NCBI RefSeq assembly: GCF_001420695.1
Contig: NZ_LJJB01000013.1
Location: 372,065-436,064 of the forward strand
DNA: 64,000 bases
Reading direction: 5' to 3'
Source: Brevibacillus choshinensis
GTDB taxonomy: Bacteria; Bacillota; Bacilli; Brevibacillales; Brevibacillaceae
The notes under the pieces are model-generated. The model was not told the DNA's origin. It worked only from the letters and a program-made list of their open reading frames with translations, and ran no database searches. Shown piece by piece: positions 42,295 to 51,195 of the stretch. The position numbers and the translations under genes are program-made. Numbering within the stretch: position 1 is the stretch's first letter; the number at the start of each line of letters is the position of its first letter.

Positions 42295-44187
42295 TCACCC
42301 ATATTTATTCTGATAATGGCTGATTGCCAGTAGCGGCCAAATCCAGCGGTAGCTATGGTAAGCAAAATAAATCCCACCAGGACGACCGCCACCAGTAGGA
42401 TAGGTGGTCGTCCAATCCTGCATTTGTCCGGACTGGAGAAGGTACTGGACACCTCGCTCGACAGATGGAGGAGGCTCGGGAAAGACAGCCACGAGTGCAT
42501 CAACTGCCCATGCGGTTTGGGAGGGAGTACTGGCGCCAAGAAGGACATACGCTTGCTTCTCATCACTTTTGCAAGACTCCCCCCAACCACCATCGGCATT
42601 TTGTTGTCTCATGAGCCAATTTACCGCTTTCTGGACACTCGGATCGTCAGTGGGTACGCCGGTTGCCATCATACCGGTGAGGGCTGCCCACGTGCCATAA
42701 AGGTATGCGATGCCCCATCTTCCGTACCAGGAGCCATCTGCACGTTGTTGACTCCGGAGCCAATGCGTTGCCTTTTGGACATGCGGGTCCGTCTGTCGCA
42801 TTCCTGCATAATTGCCGAGAAACTCTAAGGTTCGCCCTGTCAAATCGGCGGAGGACGGGTCTGTGCTTACGGTATCAGAGCCTTCGATGGGCAACTGACG
42901 GATGATAGGGGAATCCGTATTTTTTTCAAAGGCAGGCCAACCGCCATCGTCATTTTGCATGGACAAGAGCCAATCCATGCCTCGTTTCCATGCGCTTGCG
43001 GTGGTTGGGTCTGTTTTGGATTTGACGTGAATGGCTCGCAAGGCAGCAGTCGTATCATCGATATCAGGATTCATCGTGTTTTGATCAGAAAATCCCCATC
43101 CGCCAGGTTTCGCTCGCGGATTGCGTATCTTCCAATCGCCATAGAGGGTCTGCTGTTTGCCAAGTAAATAGCGGGTCGAGTTTTGAAGAGTGGGATGGGA
43201 CGAATCCATGCCCGATAGTTGCAAGGCGTACGTGATTAATGCTGTATCCCAGACGGCTGACGTAGCGAGCTGGAGATGAAGTCCATCCTCTGTCGGGTAT
43301 ACCGCCGATTTCAGACCCTGCATGGCATGGGCAATATGGGGATGCTGGGGGGAATAGCCCTGAGCCAGCAGAGCGAAGATCATAAAAAAAGTGGAAGTGG
43401 AGTAGGTATACAGCGTTCCATCTGGTTCAATTCGATCCAGCATGTACGTTTCTAATCGACGTAAGGCTACTTCACGCAGCTGTAGAGGGAGAAACGGCAG
43501 AGAACGGACGTAGTCGTGAATCGATGCGAGGAAGCCCTGCGCATCTTTGGAGAATTGTTCGATTTGCTTGTGGGGATATACACCCGGAGAAATCGATGTA
43601 CCCACGTACAAATCTGACAAGTCTGGGGTAGCGGGATTGTGATAGACATATTTGCGGTCGGCAAAGATCATCATCGGTGCCAGATGGACTCGCGCATAGC
43701 CAACAAAATCATAAAAGCTGAGAGGAAAGAATGCTGGGAGCAGGGACAGCTCGACAGGAACGATAAAATGATGTGGCCATGGGTACTGACCTGTCAAGGC
43801 AGTCGATATCTTGGTCAACATGTTCGCTGCTGTCAGCCCTCCATTATGCCGGATAAAGTTCCGGGCTGCATCCATGCGAGGATCTGTTTTTTTTAGGTAG
43901 CCAGATAGCAGCAGGGCGTAGTAGGAATCGATTGTAGCTGAGAGATTGCCGTCTGGCTCGTCATGATACAGCTTCCATGCACCGTTTGACTGCTGCTTGC
44001 TCGCAATCCGATTTGCCAGCCCAAGCATCAATTCCTCATCATGAATCCCTAACGTACGCAATAGGATGATCATGTGAGTGTCCGTCAAGGTACCGCTTTC
44101 CAGACAAAAACGCCAGGATCCGTCCTTTGCCTGTAATTGTTGCAGGGACGTTTGCATGCGTCGAATCTCGTTGCTTACATCACGCAA
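42295..44187 (-). CDS. sqhC: SqhC-type triterpene cyclase (tetraprenyl-beta-curcumene / squalene-hopene cyclase family)
   Basis: A 630-residue terpene cyclase with the class II catalytic motif D-x-D-D (DIDD near residue 373) and several QW repeats (for example QNDDGGWPAF, QQRADGSWYGRWG, QQNADGGWGESC). Segments such as YMLDRIEPDGTLYTY and WDTALITYALQ match Bacillus subtilis SqhC, which makes sporulene-type sesquarterpenes late in sporulation, more than typical hopanoid cyclases. The TTG start at 44187 lies 8 bases after GGAGG; the in-frame GTG 44196 overlaps that site. Its location beside gerP supports a spore role. Confidence 0.85.
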   Translation of the reverse strand: MRDVSNEIRRMQTSLQQLQAKDGSWRFCLESGTLTDTHMIILLRTLGIHDEELMLGLANRIASKQQSNGAWKLYHDEPDGNLSATIDSYYALLLSGYLKKTDPRMDAARNFIRHNGGLTAANMLTKISTALTGQYPWPHHFIVPVELSLLPAFFPLSFYDFVGYARVHLAPMMIFADRKYVYHNPATPDLSDLYVGTSISPGVYPHKQIEQFSKDAQGFLASIHDYVRSLPFLPLQLREVALRRLETYMLDRIEPDGTLYTYSTSTFFMIFALLAQGYSPQHPHIAHAMQGLKSAVYPTEDGLHLQLATSAVWDTALITYALQLSGMDSSHPTLQNSTRYLLGKQQTLYGDWKIRNPRAKPGGWGFSDQNTMNPDIDDTTAALRAIHVKSKTDPTTASAWKRGMDWLLSMQNDDGGWPAFEKNTDSPIIRQLPIEGSDTVSTDPSSADLTGRTLEFLGNYAGMRQTDPHVQKATHWLRSQQRADGSWYGRWGIAYLYGTWAALTGMMATGVPTDDPSVQKAVNWLMRQQNADGGWGESCKSDEKQAYVLLGASTPSQTAWAVDALVAVFPEPPPSVERGVQYLLQSGQMQDWTTTYPTGGGRPGGIYFAYHSYRWIWPLLAISHYQNKYG

Positions 44188-44237
44188 CTCATTCACCTCC
44201 AGATGCTAGGGGACGATATGAGAGAGGAGGGGCTGTT

Positions 44238-45374
44238 TTGGGATTGTCATGGATGATCGATCCGCCTCTTCAGTCCCTTGCCAAAGAAATCAAGCAGGTC
44301 ATAGCCAGAGAAAAGGATGTATCCAAAGCGACTTCGCTATCTTCGGGCGAGCGAGAACTCGTGGAGCACATCTGGGAACAGACAAACCTGCGAAATGGTG
44401 ACAACGTAGAAAGAACCCGTGCGTATATGGAATATTACCAGAAGCATACCGATATTCACTGGGCGCTGTTGGCTCATCTGGTTTCCAGAAACGCGGGCTG
44501 GAGCATGACGGATTTGCGAGGAGAGCTACTCCCTCGCTTACTTACTCCTCAAGTACAAAAAGACTATTTCCTGTTTCTTGAGCGGGGCAACTGGCTGATA
44601 TTTCGAGACGCCTACCCTCAATTACTACTGTATGAAGAAAGTGCGCGTCAGCAGACCAACCTTTTTCACCTCCTTCCTCATTTTCAGGTGTCCGTGTTTA
44701 CGCAAGCGATCTGGAACCAGTTTTGGAAAGCGGGGGATCGTGAGCTTCTGGCGGTCGGACTGATCATCAACGAGCAGCAGCATCTGGAAGAGCAGGTCAT
44801 GAAGGATGAAATCTATCAAAAATCGGTGCTCGGCACTCTGCCCTTTACGTTTCAGGAGTTGCTCTCGCTCAACCAGATTTTGTTTCCTTGTGAGGGGGAC
44901 GTGCAACCGCTGCGACTGGTCGGAGAGAACGTCTCCCATTTTGCTTCGCTTACAGAGCGAATTTCTTTGGGAAAACGATTGTACGCTCTATTATTTCGTG
45001 ATTTGTCCATTCTCGAGAGTGTTCTGGGTTGGGTATCACGACAACCGCATACCGGCTCGCGAAAAGATTTTTGGCCGCATCTTTTTCATGACGTAAAAGA
45101 AAGCGTCCCAGGCAAGCCGTATCAAAAAAGAGTGGAGGGCTGTCAGCTCAAGCCCGGCGCGAAGAGGATTTATTCCCCGGAATTGCAGCATGCATGGAAG
45201 CGGGTCGAGCAGGCTTTGCCAATAGAGCGTGACTGGTATCGAGATCGAAGTGTCCTGTCATTCCTGCGGATTCGGGAAATGAGTGCGCCTTCTCATATGG
45301 GAGAAGTTTACTGTCGCACGCTGGAAAAAATCGAGCTTGCTGTCATCGCACGCGGAAAAATCTTTGGGACTTGA
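44238..45374 (+). CDS. DUF2515 family protein (YppC-like)
   Basis: A 378-residue protein of unknown function. The arrangement FLERGNWLIFRDAYPQLLLYE near residue 110, QHLEEQVMKDEIYQ near 178 and the C-terminal YSPELQHAWKRVEQALP resemble the DUF2515 (YppC) family of Bacillales. No membrane segment or signal peptide is apparent, and no catalytic motif can be named. TTG 44238 follows GAGGAGGGG at 5 bases. It is divergent from sqhC with about 50 bases between starts. A small palindrome (AGGAAA-tga-TTTCCT) follows the stop. Confidence 0.72.
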   Translation: MGLSWMIDPPLQSLAKEIKQVIAREKDVSKATSLSSGERELVEHIWEQTNLRNGDNVERTRAYMEYYQKHTDIHWALLAHLVSRNAGWSMTDLRGELLPRLLTPQVQKDYFLFLERGNWLIFRDAYPQLLLYEESARQQTNLFHLLPHFQVSVFTQAIWNQFWKAGDRELLAVGLIINEQQHLEEQVMKDEIYQKSVLGTLPFTFQELLSLNQILFPCEGDVQPLRLVGENVSHFASLTERISLGKRLYALLFRDLSILESVLGWVSRQPHTGSRKDFWPHLFHDVKESVPGKPYQKRVEGCQLKPGAKRIYSPELQHAWKRVEQALPIERDWYRDRSVLSFLRIREMSAPSHMGEVYCRTLEKIELAVIARGKIFGT

Positions 45375-45497
45375 GAACCATTAGGAAATGATTTCCTCTT
45401 CTTTCGGCTAAGGATGTAGTAAAATAGGGAAGGGAACGAATGTTTTGTTTCCCCATAATCGCAGAAATACTCGCAACAGATAGGGAGTAGAAAGTGG

Positions 45498-47648
45498 ATG
45501 AAAGTCGTCATTGCAGAAAAACCGGACCAGGCGATGAAGTTGGCCAGTCCGTTTCCACATAGAAAACAGCAGGGCTATCTCGAAGTGCATCCTAATCGTT
45601 TGTTTCCCAAAGGTGCCTTCTTCACCTGGGCAGTCGGCCACGTTTGTGAGCTGGTCCCCCCTGAAGCGTATAATCCCGCATGGAAGAAATGGTCGATCCA
45701 GACGCTGCCGCTCATTCCGGAAACGTTTCGCCATCAGGTGATGCGCTCCAAAGCCAAGCAGTTCGGGATCATCAAGCAATTGCTAAAGCGCTCGGACGTG
45801 AAAGGCATCATTCATGCAGGCGATGCGGGGCGTGAGGGGGAGTTGATCGTTCGAACAATCGTAGAGCAAAGCGGTGTCCACAAACCGATGAAACGTCTCT
45901 GGATCTCGTCTTTGACGGAGAAATCTGTGACCGCAGGCTTTGAGTCTATGCTTGATGAGACCGAGACCCGCAATCTTTACTTTGAAGCGTACAGTCGCTC
46001 CTGTGCCGATTGGCTCATCGGGATGAATGCCTCACGCGTGTACACGATTTTGCTAAAACAAAAAGGGATTAGCGACGTGTTTTCAGCGGGACGAGTGCAG
46101 ACCCCTACATTGGCACTCGTGGTGAAGCGGGAAAAGGAAATCGCGGCGTTCAAGCCGGAGCCGTTTTGGGAAGTAAAGGCTACCTTCGAGGTGGACAAGA
46201 AGCGTTACGATGGTGTCTGGCATAATGATGGGGAATCGCGTATCAACGATCCAGCATTGGCGGAGCGAATCGCCGCATTTTGCAAAGACAAGCCGGCACA
46301 AGTACAAGAGGTCGAAACGGAGCGCAAAGAGTTTTTGCCGCCGTATTTGTTCAACCTCTCATCCCTGCAGGCGACGGCAAACAAGCTGTTTAAGTACTCG
46401 CCTCAAAAGACTTTAGAGATCGCGCAAAAGCTATATGTAAAGGGAATCTTGTCCTACCCGCGCTCGGATTCATCCTTTGTCACAGCAGAAGAAGCCAAGA
46501 CCTTTCCAGAGATTTTGGCCAAACTGTCCAAGCAGCCTGACTACCAGTCGAGCTTTCCGACTCCGAAAGCTTCGATCGCGCAGGATCGCCGGTACGTCAA
46601 CCAGAAAAAGGTAACGGATCACTACGCGATTATTCCCACGGAGCAGGTACCCAACCTCTCTCGACTACCCGATGACGAGCGGAAAATCTACGATCTCGTC
46701 GCTCGACGTCTCATCGCGGCTCATCACGAAAGTGCCTTGTTTGACTACACGACACTCACGACTCTGGTCGATGGACGCGCTGTTTTTGTCAGCAAAGGAA
46801 AAGTACAGATTCGGGCTGGTTGGCGAGAAGTGCTGTTTGATGAAGAAAAGGAAGACAAAGAGTCCATTCTGCCACCGCTGGCAAAAGGCGATACAGGAAA
46901 AGTGCGCAAGGTGGAGGCAAAGGAAAGCAAAACACAGCCGCCCAAGCGTTATACCGAAGGCCAGTTAATCACGCTGATGAAGACCGCCGGCAAGCATTTG
47001 GATAATCAGGAGCTGGAGAAAGTCCTGATGAAGACAGAGGGCCTCGGCACCGAAGCGACTCGAGCGGGAATCATCAATATGTTAAAAGAGCGTAAGTACA
47101 TCGAGGTACGCAAAAACCAAGTCTTTGCTACGCAAAAAGGAACACTCCTGATCGATGTGATCGGGGACAAGATTTTGGCGTCACCGGAGATGACTGCGCG
47201 CTGGGAGCAGAGACTGGGTCAGATCGGCCAAGGTGAAGCATCTGCACAGGCTTTTATGGAGCAGGTCCGTAAGCTGTCCCACAAAATCGTCGAGGATGCG
47301 GTGGAACAGTCCCGCGAGTGGAAGCTGGAAAGCTACGATGTGTCATCTATACCTAAGCAGACATCCAAGTTTTCGCTTGGAACCAAAGTAGCCATCTGCA
47401 AGGCATGTGGCGGCGATCTGGTCGACAAGGGAGAGTTTTATGGCTGTGCCAATTACAAGACAGGCCAGTGCAATGTGACGGTATCCAAAACGATCATGGG
47501 CAAGAAAATTTCAGCGGCGATGGTCAAAAAAGTGATGGAGACCGGAAAGAGCAATTTAATCAAAGGATTCCAAAAGGGCAAAGACAAATTCGATGCCTAT
47601 CTTCTCTGGGATGAGCAGGAGAAAAAGGCAAAGGTGCACCGTGAATGA
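45498..47648 (+). CDS. topB: DNA topoisomerase III
   Basis: A type IA topoisomerase that passes single strands through transient breaks, for decatenation and recombination intermediates. The 716-residue product has the TOPRIM domain (VVIAEKPDQAMKLA at the start, HAGDAGREGELIVR near residue 105), DVFSAGRVQTPTLALV near 195, and the active-site tyrosine in GILSYPRSDSSFVT near 319. A single C-terminal zinc-ribbon-like CKACGGDLV ... YGCANY element follows near 634, where other type IA enzymes may have several. ATG 45498 follows GGGAGTAGAAAG. Confidence 0.93.
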   Translation: MKVVIAEKPDQAMKLASPFPHRKQQGYLEVHPNRLFPKGAFFTWAVGHVCELVPPEAYNPAWKKWSIQTLPLIPETFRHQVMRSKAKQFGIIKQLLKRSDVKGIIHAGDAGREGELIVRTIVEQSGVHKPMKRLWISSLTEKSVTAGFESMLDETETRNLYFEAYSRSCADWLIGMNASRVYTILLKQKGISDVFSAGRVQTPTLALVVKREKEIAAFKPEPFWEVKATFEVDKKRYDGVWHNDGESRINDPALAERIAAFCKDKPAQVQEVETERKEFLPPYLFNLSSLQATANKLFKYSPQKTLEIAQKLYVKGILSYPRSDSSFVTAEEAKTFPEILAKLSKQPDYQSSFPTPKASIAQDRRYVNQKKVTDHYAIIPTEQVPNLSRLPDDERKIYDLVARRLIAAHHESALFDYTTLTTLVDGRAVFVSKGKVQIRAGWREVLFDEEKEDKESILPPLAKGDTGKVRKVEAKESKTQPPKRYTEGQLITLMKTAGKHLDNQELEKVLMKTEGLGTEATRAGIINMLKERKYIEVRKNQVFATQKGTLLIDVIGDKILASPEMTARWEQRLGQIGQGEASAQAFMEQVRKLSHKIVEDAVEQSREWKLESYDVSSIPKQTSKFSLGTKVAICKACGGDLVDKGEFYGCANYKTGQCNVTVSKTIMGKKISAAMVKKVMETGKSNLIKGFQKGKDKFDAYLLWDEQEKKAKVHRE

Positions 47649-47699
47649 CAAGCAATGGTCAAGTTACCAATGGTTTTTAAAAAATCACCGTCATAACTT

Positions 47700-47725
47700 T
47701 GAAACTTACTTGATTAACTAACGTA
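47700..47725 (+). promoter_or_regulatory. Sigma-W promoter of the pspA operon
   Basis: TGAAAC (47700-47705) and CGTA (47722-47725) are separated by 16 bases, an exact match to the ECF sigma-W consensus. Transcription would begin near 47732, about 67 bases before pspA. Confidence 0.85.
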
Positions 47726-47798
47726 GATACATGTATAGAGAGGTTCGGCTCATGAAAACAGCCGTTCATCTACCTAACGTACTCAAGGAGGAAATTCC

Positions 47799-48464
47799 AT
47801 GTCCATCTTTAAAAGACTGCGTGATTTGACGATGTCCAATCTGTATGCCCTCATCGAAAAGGCAGAAGATCCAATTAAAATGACCGACCAATACCTGCGT
47901 GATATGCAAGAGGACCTGGAAGAAGCGGAAAAAGCGGTCGCTGCTCAGATCGCACTGGAAAAGAAATTCAAAGTCCTGTATGAAGAGCAGGAAGCATTGG
48001 TGAAAAAGCGGGAAGAACAGGCTCACGTAGCTGCTCAAGCGAAAAATATCGATCTTGCACGTCGCGCTTTGGAAGAAAAGAAAGCAGCCGAGCAAAAAAT
48101 GAACGAATACAAAGACGCTTACGAGAAAAACAAAGCGGCTGCAGACGGCTTGCGAGATAAGCTGGCCGAGATGAAAAAACAGGTGACTGAGCTGAAAAAC
48201 AAACGCGAGACTTTGGTTGCCCGCGTAAATGCAGCCAAAGCTCAAAAAACGATCAATCAGGCGATGGCAGGTTTCGATTCCAACTCGGCGATGTCAGGCT
48301 TGAAACGCATGGAAGACAAAGCGCTCCAGATGGAGGCAGAAGCAGAGGCCAGCGGCGAAGTCTACAAAAAGGAAAAATCGTTGGATGAAGAAATTTCCAA
48401 GCTGAACAAAGATCAGCAGGTCGAGGACGAACTCGCTGCGTTGATGAAAAAATATGAGGGGTAA
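47799..48464 (+). CDS. pspA: Phage-shock protein A / IM30 family membrane-repair protein
   Basis: A 221-residue, almost wholly helical ESCRT-III-like protein. The opening SIFKRLRDLTMSNLYALIEK is the amphipathic membrane-binding helix, followed by AEDPIKMTDQYLRDMQEDLE and long coiled-coils to the end. Such proteins coat damaged membrane in response to envelope stress. It is transcribed from a sigma-W promoter and followed by a strong intra-operon hairpin, which would give more PspA than downstream proteins. AAGGAGG precedes the ATG. Confidence 0.92.
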   Translation: MSIFKRLRDLTMSNLYALIEKAEDPIKMTDQYLRDMQEDLEEAEKAVAAQIALEKKFKVLYEEQEALVKKREEQAHVAAQAKNIDLARRALEEKKAAEQKMNEYKDAYEKNKAAADGLRDKLAEMKKQVTELKNKRETLVARVNAAKAQKTINQAMAGFDSNSAMSGLKRMEDKALQMEAEAEASGEVYKKEKSLDEEISKLNKDQQVEDELAALMKKYEG

Positions 48465-48492
48465 ACCGCTAAAAGCGGTTCCCCTTTTTTTC
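48458..48492 (+). terminator. Hairpin after pspA within the stress operon
   Basis: GGGG-ta-AACCGCT (48458-48470) pairs with AGCGGTT-CCCC (48474-48484), followed by seven T. It has full terminator form, so genes downstream of pspA rely on read-through or an unseen promoter. Confidence 0.85.
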
Positions 48493-48557
48493 TCCACCGT
48501 GAGTTCGTGTGGAGTACGAATTATCGATACGGATTGTTATTTAGGGGGAATTAGACG

Positions 48558-48962
48558 GTGACATGGGTAGAAGTATTAGCCATGCTGGTATGGGCCGGTG
48601 CAGGGGCGCTATTGCTGTTTGTACTGATGTGGATAGACTCCTTGTTTACGAAATACAAGGATATGACCGAAATGAAAAACGGCAATTTGGCGGTCACGAC
48701 CCGTTTTGTGATGAAGCTTTTCGCGCAAGGATACATCCTTTCTCAATCGATTCTGAACGCCAATGACTTGTGGACGGCCTTGCTGGCATCCGTGGTATCA
48801 TTCATCATTTTGTTCCTTCTGGAAAGAATCGTGGAAATCGTGTTTCGTGTCGGAGCTGGATTCGATCTGGAGGAAGGGGTCAAACAAGGAAAAGTCGCAC
48901 ATGCACTGTTGGCAGGGTCCTTCCATATCGTTGGTGCCCTGATCCTGGCTGCATGCCTGTAG
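48558..48962 (+). CDS. DUF350 membrane protein
   Basis: A 134-residue protein with four hydrophobic segments (about residues 5-28, 50-68, 72-95 and 112-133), the layout of a DUF350 (YjfL/YshE-like) protein. Acidic residues follow the third segment (GAGFDLEEGVKQGK). The family co-occurs with PspA, DUF4178 and DUF4247 genes in several bacterial groups and is assumed to act in envelope homeostasis. The GTG start at 48558 follows AGGGGGAA. It is 93 bases after pspA, beyond the hairpin. Confidence 0.83.
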   Translation: MTWVEVLAMLVWAGAGALLLFVLMWIDSLFTKYKDMTEMKNGNLAVTTRFVMKLFAQGYILSQSILNANDLWTALLASVVSFIILFLLERIVEIVFRVGAGFDLEEGVKQGKVAHALLAGSFHIVGALILAACL

Positions 48963-48987
48963 ATTCAGGCAGGAGGGGAGTACGACC

Positions 48988-49494
48988 ATGAGTTTGTTCA
49001 AACGGATTCAAAATATATTTGCCAAGCCTGAACCCCCTGTTCAGGAAAAAAGCATCCTGACGGTAGGACCCGGAGATGTCGTCGAGGTGTCGCTCGTGAC
49101 TTATCAGGTGACGGGAAAGGCGGTCAATCACAGTCGACACGCTACGATGCTCACGCTCCAGGATGGGAGAACCATGCGTTACTTCTATATCGAAGAACGG
49201 GAGCAGACGGTTTATCACCTGTACAGTGCCATTGATGGCCGCCTGGAATCGGTGGATGAAGTACCGAGTACCATTGAAATGGAAGACATCACTTACCATT
49301 TGGAGGAACAGTACACGGGAAAGGTCAATGTGATGGGGAAAACGCCTTTCCAGGCATCCGGTGAGCAATATATCTGGCATTATCAATCGGATCAGCGACA
49401 GTTGCTGCGAATTGAATGGCAGGATGGCCGGTTTATGCTGTACGAGGGAGAGACCGTTCTTCCGGCGGACGTGCAGGTCTTACGCGGGACGTAA
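48988..49494 (+). CDS. DUF4178 protein
   Basis: A 168-residue soluble protein beginning with a short amphipathic segment (SLFKRIQNIFAKP) and then a DUF4178-type beta-rich domain: GPGDVVEVSLVTYQVTGKA near residue 27 and MRYFYIEEREQTVYHLYSAI near 63. It has no signal peptide, so it is likely peripheral on the inner face of the membrane. It lies 25 bases after the DUF350 gene and is followed 12 bases later by the lipoprotein gene. Function unknown; context is PspA-linked envelope stress. Confidence 0.8.
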   Translation: MSLFKRIQNIFAKPEPPVQEKSILTVGPGDVVEVSLVTYQVTGKAVNHSRHATMLTLQDGRTMRYFYIEEREQTVYHLYSAIDGRLESVDEVPSTIEMEDITYHLEEQYTGKVNVMGKTPFQASGEQYIWHYQSDQRQLLRIEWQDGRFMLYEGETVLPADVQVLRGT

Positions 49495-49506
49495 GGAGGA
49501 TGTGGA

Positions 49507-50292
49507 ATGCCACACCAATGGTTCAAATCAATTAAGCTGTTGCTGGTTCCCGCCTTGTTCCTGCTGACCTTGGCTGGATGCGGCAGTCCGTCGGTAGGGG
49601 AAACGTATCCGTTAGAGTCGGTCTCTTCCAAGGATAAGGGCCAAACCTCTCGGATCTATCGTGCAGAAAACAAGACGGTACCAGTAGTAGCAAAAGAGCT
49701 CGCGGATCAAAACCAGCCGGATGAGATTTCCAAAGAAGACGCGGAGCACATGTTTCTCGTCTATCCAAATGAGATCTATCACATCCAGCAAGATACCGCT
49801 AAGCCTACAGATACACTCATCGAGGTAGATACCAAAGAATACGTGCGCAATAACTACGATTCCTCGTTCTTGCAAGGCTATATCCTGGCTAGCGTACTCG
49901 ACGATTTGTTCGATGGACACAAAAAAGGCAGCTATCGCGGCTACTCGAACAAGGATATCTACAAGCCAACAGGAACGTACCATGTACCTTCCGCTGATGA
50001 GAAGAAAGTTGCTCCGCCCATTACGACAGCGGGAAAAGGAAGCATTATCAAACGAGGAAGCACTTCGAAAAACACGGATTCCTCAGTAGGCTCCGACGGT
50101 AATATCCTCAAAAAGCAGGTGGAGCCGTCCAAGAACAGTTCCGGAAAAATCATCCGAAATTCCAGCAGTAATTCATCCAGTTCTAGTGGCTCAGTCACAC
50201 CGAAGCGCTCCTCGATCTTTTCTTCACCGAAGAGCAACTCACCCCCTCGCACGAAGACGGGTGGATATGGCCGAATTACGAAGCGGAGATAA
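49507..50292 (+). CDS. DUF4247 lipoprotein
   Basis: A 261-residue exported protein with a lipoprotein signal peptide: basic start, hydrophobic core LLLVPALFLLT and lipobox LAGC, with the acylated Cys near residue 25. The DUF4247-like part (about 30-150) includes FLVYPNEIYHIQQD and SSFLQGYILASVLDDLFDG. The last 90 residues are a Ser/Lys-rich low-complexity tail ending GGYGRITKRR, probably a basic cell-wall-binding extension. It ends the sigma-W operon and is followed by a long terminator hairpin. Confidence 0.83.
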   Translation: MPHQWFKSIKLLLVPALFLLTLAGCGSPSVGETYPLESVSSKDKGQTSRIYRAENKTVPVVAKELADQNQPDEISKEDAEHMFLVYPNEIYHIQQDTAKPTDTLIEVDTKEYVRNNYDSSFLQGYILASVLDDLFDGHKKGSYRGYSNKDIYKPTGTYHVPSADEKKVAPPITTAGKGSIIKRGSTSKNTDSSVGSDGNILKKQVEPSKNSSGKIIRNSSSNSSSSSGSVTPKRSSIFSSPKSNSPPRTKTGGYGRITKRR

Positions 50293-50301
50293 TACGTATG
50301 A

Positions 50302-50350
50302 GAAAAGACACGACAAAGGAGAACGAGCCTTTGACGTGTCTTTTCTTTTT
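50302..50350 (+). terminator. Terminator of the pspA operon
   Basis: GAAAAGACACG (50302-50312) pairs with CGTGTCTTTTC (50335-50345), with CAAAGG/CCTTTG inside, then TTTTTG. Confidence 0.92.
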
Positions 50351-50402
50351 GTAAATCGGAATGCAAAAAAAATTGAGGAGCCATTTTCTTTTATCAATAG
50401 AA

Positions 50403-50501
50403 CTAAAAAAGTATGGTGATACCAACATAGCTATTGAGAGCATCTATCTGCATATCTAAATTTTGATCTTCTGTACTTACACGAGCATATCCGAATATCA
50501 C
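50403..50501 (-). pseudogene. Serine recombinase (resolvase/invertase) N-terminal fragment
   Basis: A 32-residue frame begins with GTG 50501, preceded by GGGGGG, and reads IFGYARVSTEDQNLDMQIDA, then LNSY before running into VGITILF and a stop. The first part is the unmistakable start of small serine recombinases, with catalytic Ser in ARVST. The rest of the catalytic and DNA-binding domains is missing. It is too short for function and marks a decayed transposon or phage element. The sequence after LNSY suggests a frameshift or deletion end. Confidence 0.75.
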
Positions 50502-50794
50502 TTTTATCCCCCCAAGTGGAAAAATAATTACAACAATAGTACCGTAAAGGGTCATTACTGAAAATATATAACCTTTGTATTTGGGTATGGGTTTTGGGAC
50601 TGAAGAACATTGTATTTTGAATCGTTTTTAACTACGAGTCACAAAGCCCCAAAAATGTTCCGTTAATAGAACTGATTTGTTGAACTAAGGATGTAGAGTA
50701 GTTTAATAAAAGTTGAGAAGTATATTACAACCAACAAAATAAGATTCGTATATCGCAAAATTATATATTCTGTTAAGGAGCTAAAAAAATAATA

Positions 50795-50822
50795 TCGAAA
50801 ACATACGTTATATTGTTATAAT
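50795..50822 (+). promoter_or_regulatory. Candidate promoter for the small AT-rich gene
   Basis: A perfect TATAAT (50817-50822) with TCGAAA (50795-50800) 16 bases upstream, four of six for -35. The gene start is 58 bases downstream. Confidence 0.45.
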
Positions 50823-50879
50823 GGTACATGGGTACAAAGATAACAAGCTGATGACTCTGAGAAAAGAGGATGAGGAAAT

Positions 50880-51173
50880 ATGGAACAACATAAGGATCAA
50901 ACTAGTGGAGAAGATCAAAAAATTAAAGTAGAGCGCGTGCAAACTGGCATTAGGATGGAGAAAAGAATGGTAAAAGTTTTGAAAGCGATGGCAGAATATC
51001 ATGATATTTCACTAGGCGATCTTCTTGAAATAATTGTTCTTCGTGCTTTTGAAAATCAACCTGTGTTTAGTCAGGAGAGTCTTGAAAAGATTAAAACTAT
51101 AAAAGAAGTTTACGGCATGAATTATGGTTTAGAAATAAGTCATCGGTGGATTGATTCAGAAAAAGATAAATAA
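50880..51173 (+). CDS. Small ribbon-helix-helix-like protein, function unknown
   Basis: A 97-residue hydrophilic protein. The segment VQTGIRMEKRMVKVLKAMAE followed by YHDISLGDLLEIIVLRAFEN has the strand-helix-helix pattern of ribbon-helix-helix regulators (residues about 20-60), with a short turn at HDIS. The rest is charged. I cannot name a family. It is preceded by AGAGGATGAGG and lies 22 bases before the flavin monooxygenase gene; both are AT-rich. A regulator of that gene is a reasonable guess only. Confidence 0.55.
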   Translation: MEQHKDQTSGEDQKIKVERVQTGIRMEKRMVKVLKAMAEYHDISLGDLLEIIVLRAFENQPVFSQESLEKIKTIKEVYGMNYGLEISHRWIDSEKDK

Positions 51174-51195
51174 AATGCCTTGGAGTTGAGATTAA

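Larger units (their letters stand above)
50353..50879. other. AT-rich gap with remnants of a mobile element
   Basis: About 525 bases without an intact gene. Base composition falls sharply: in 50701-50760 only 15 of 60 bases are G or C. The only recognisable coding trace is a broken resolvase start on the minus strand (50403-50501). The last 90 bases hold a candidate promoter for the next gene. No terminal inverted repeats or target duplications were found by eye. Confidence 0.6.
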
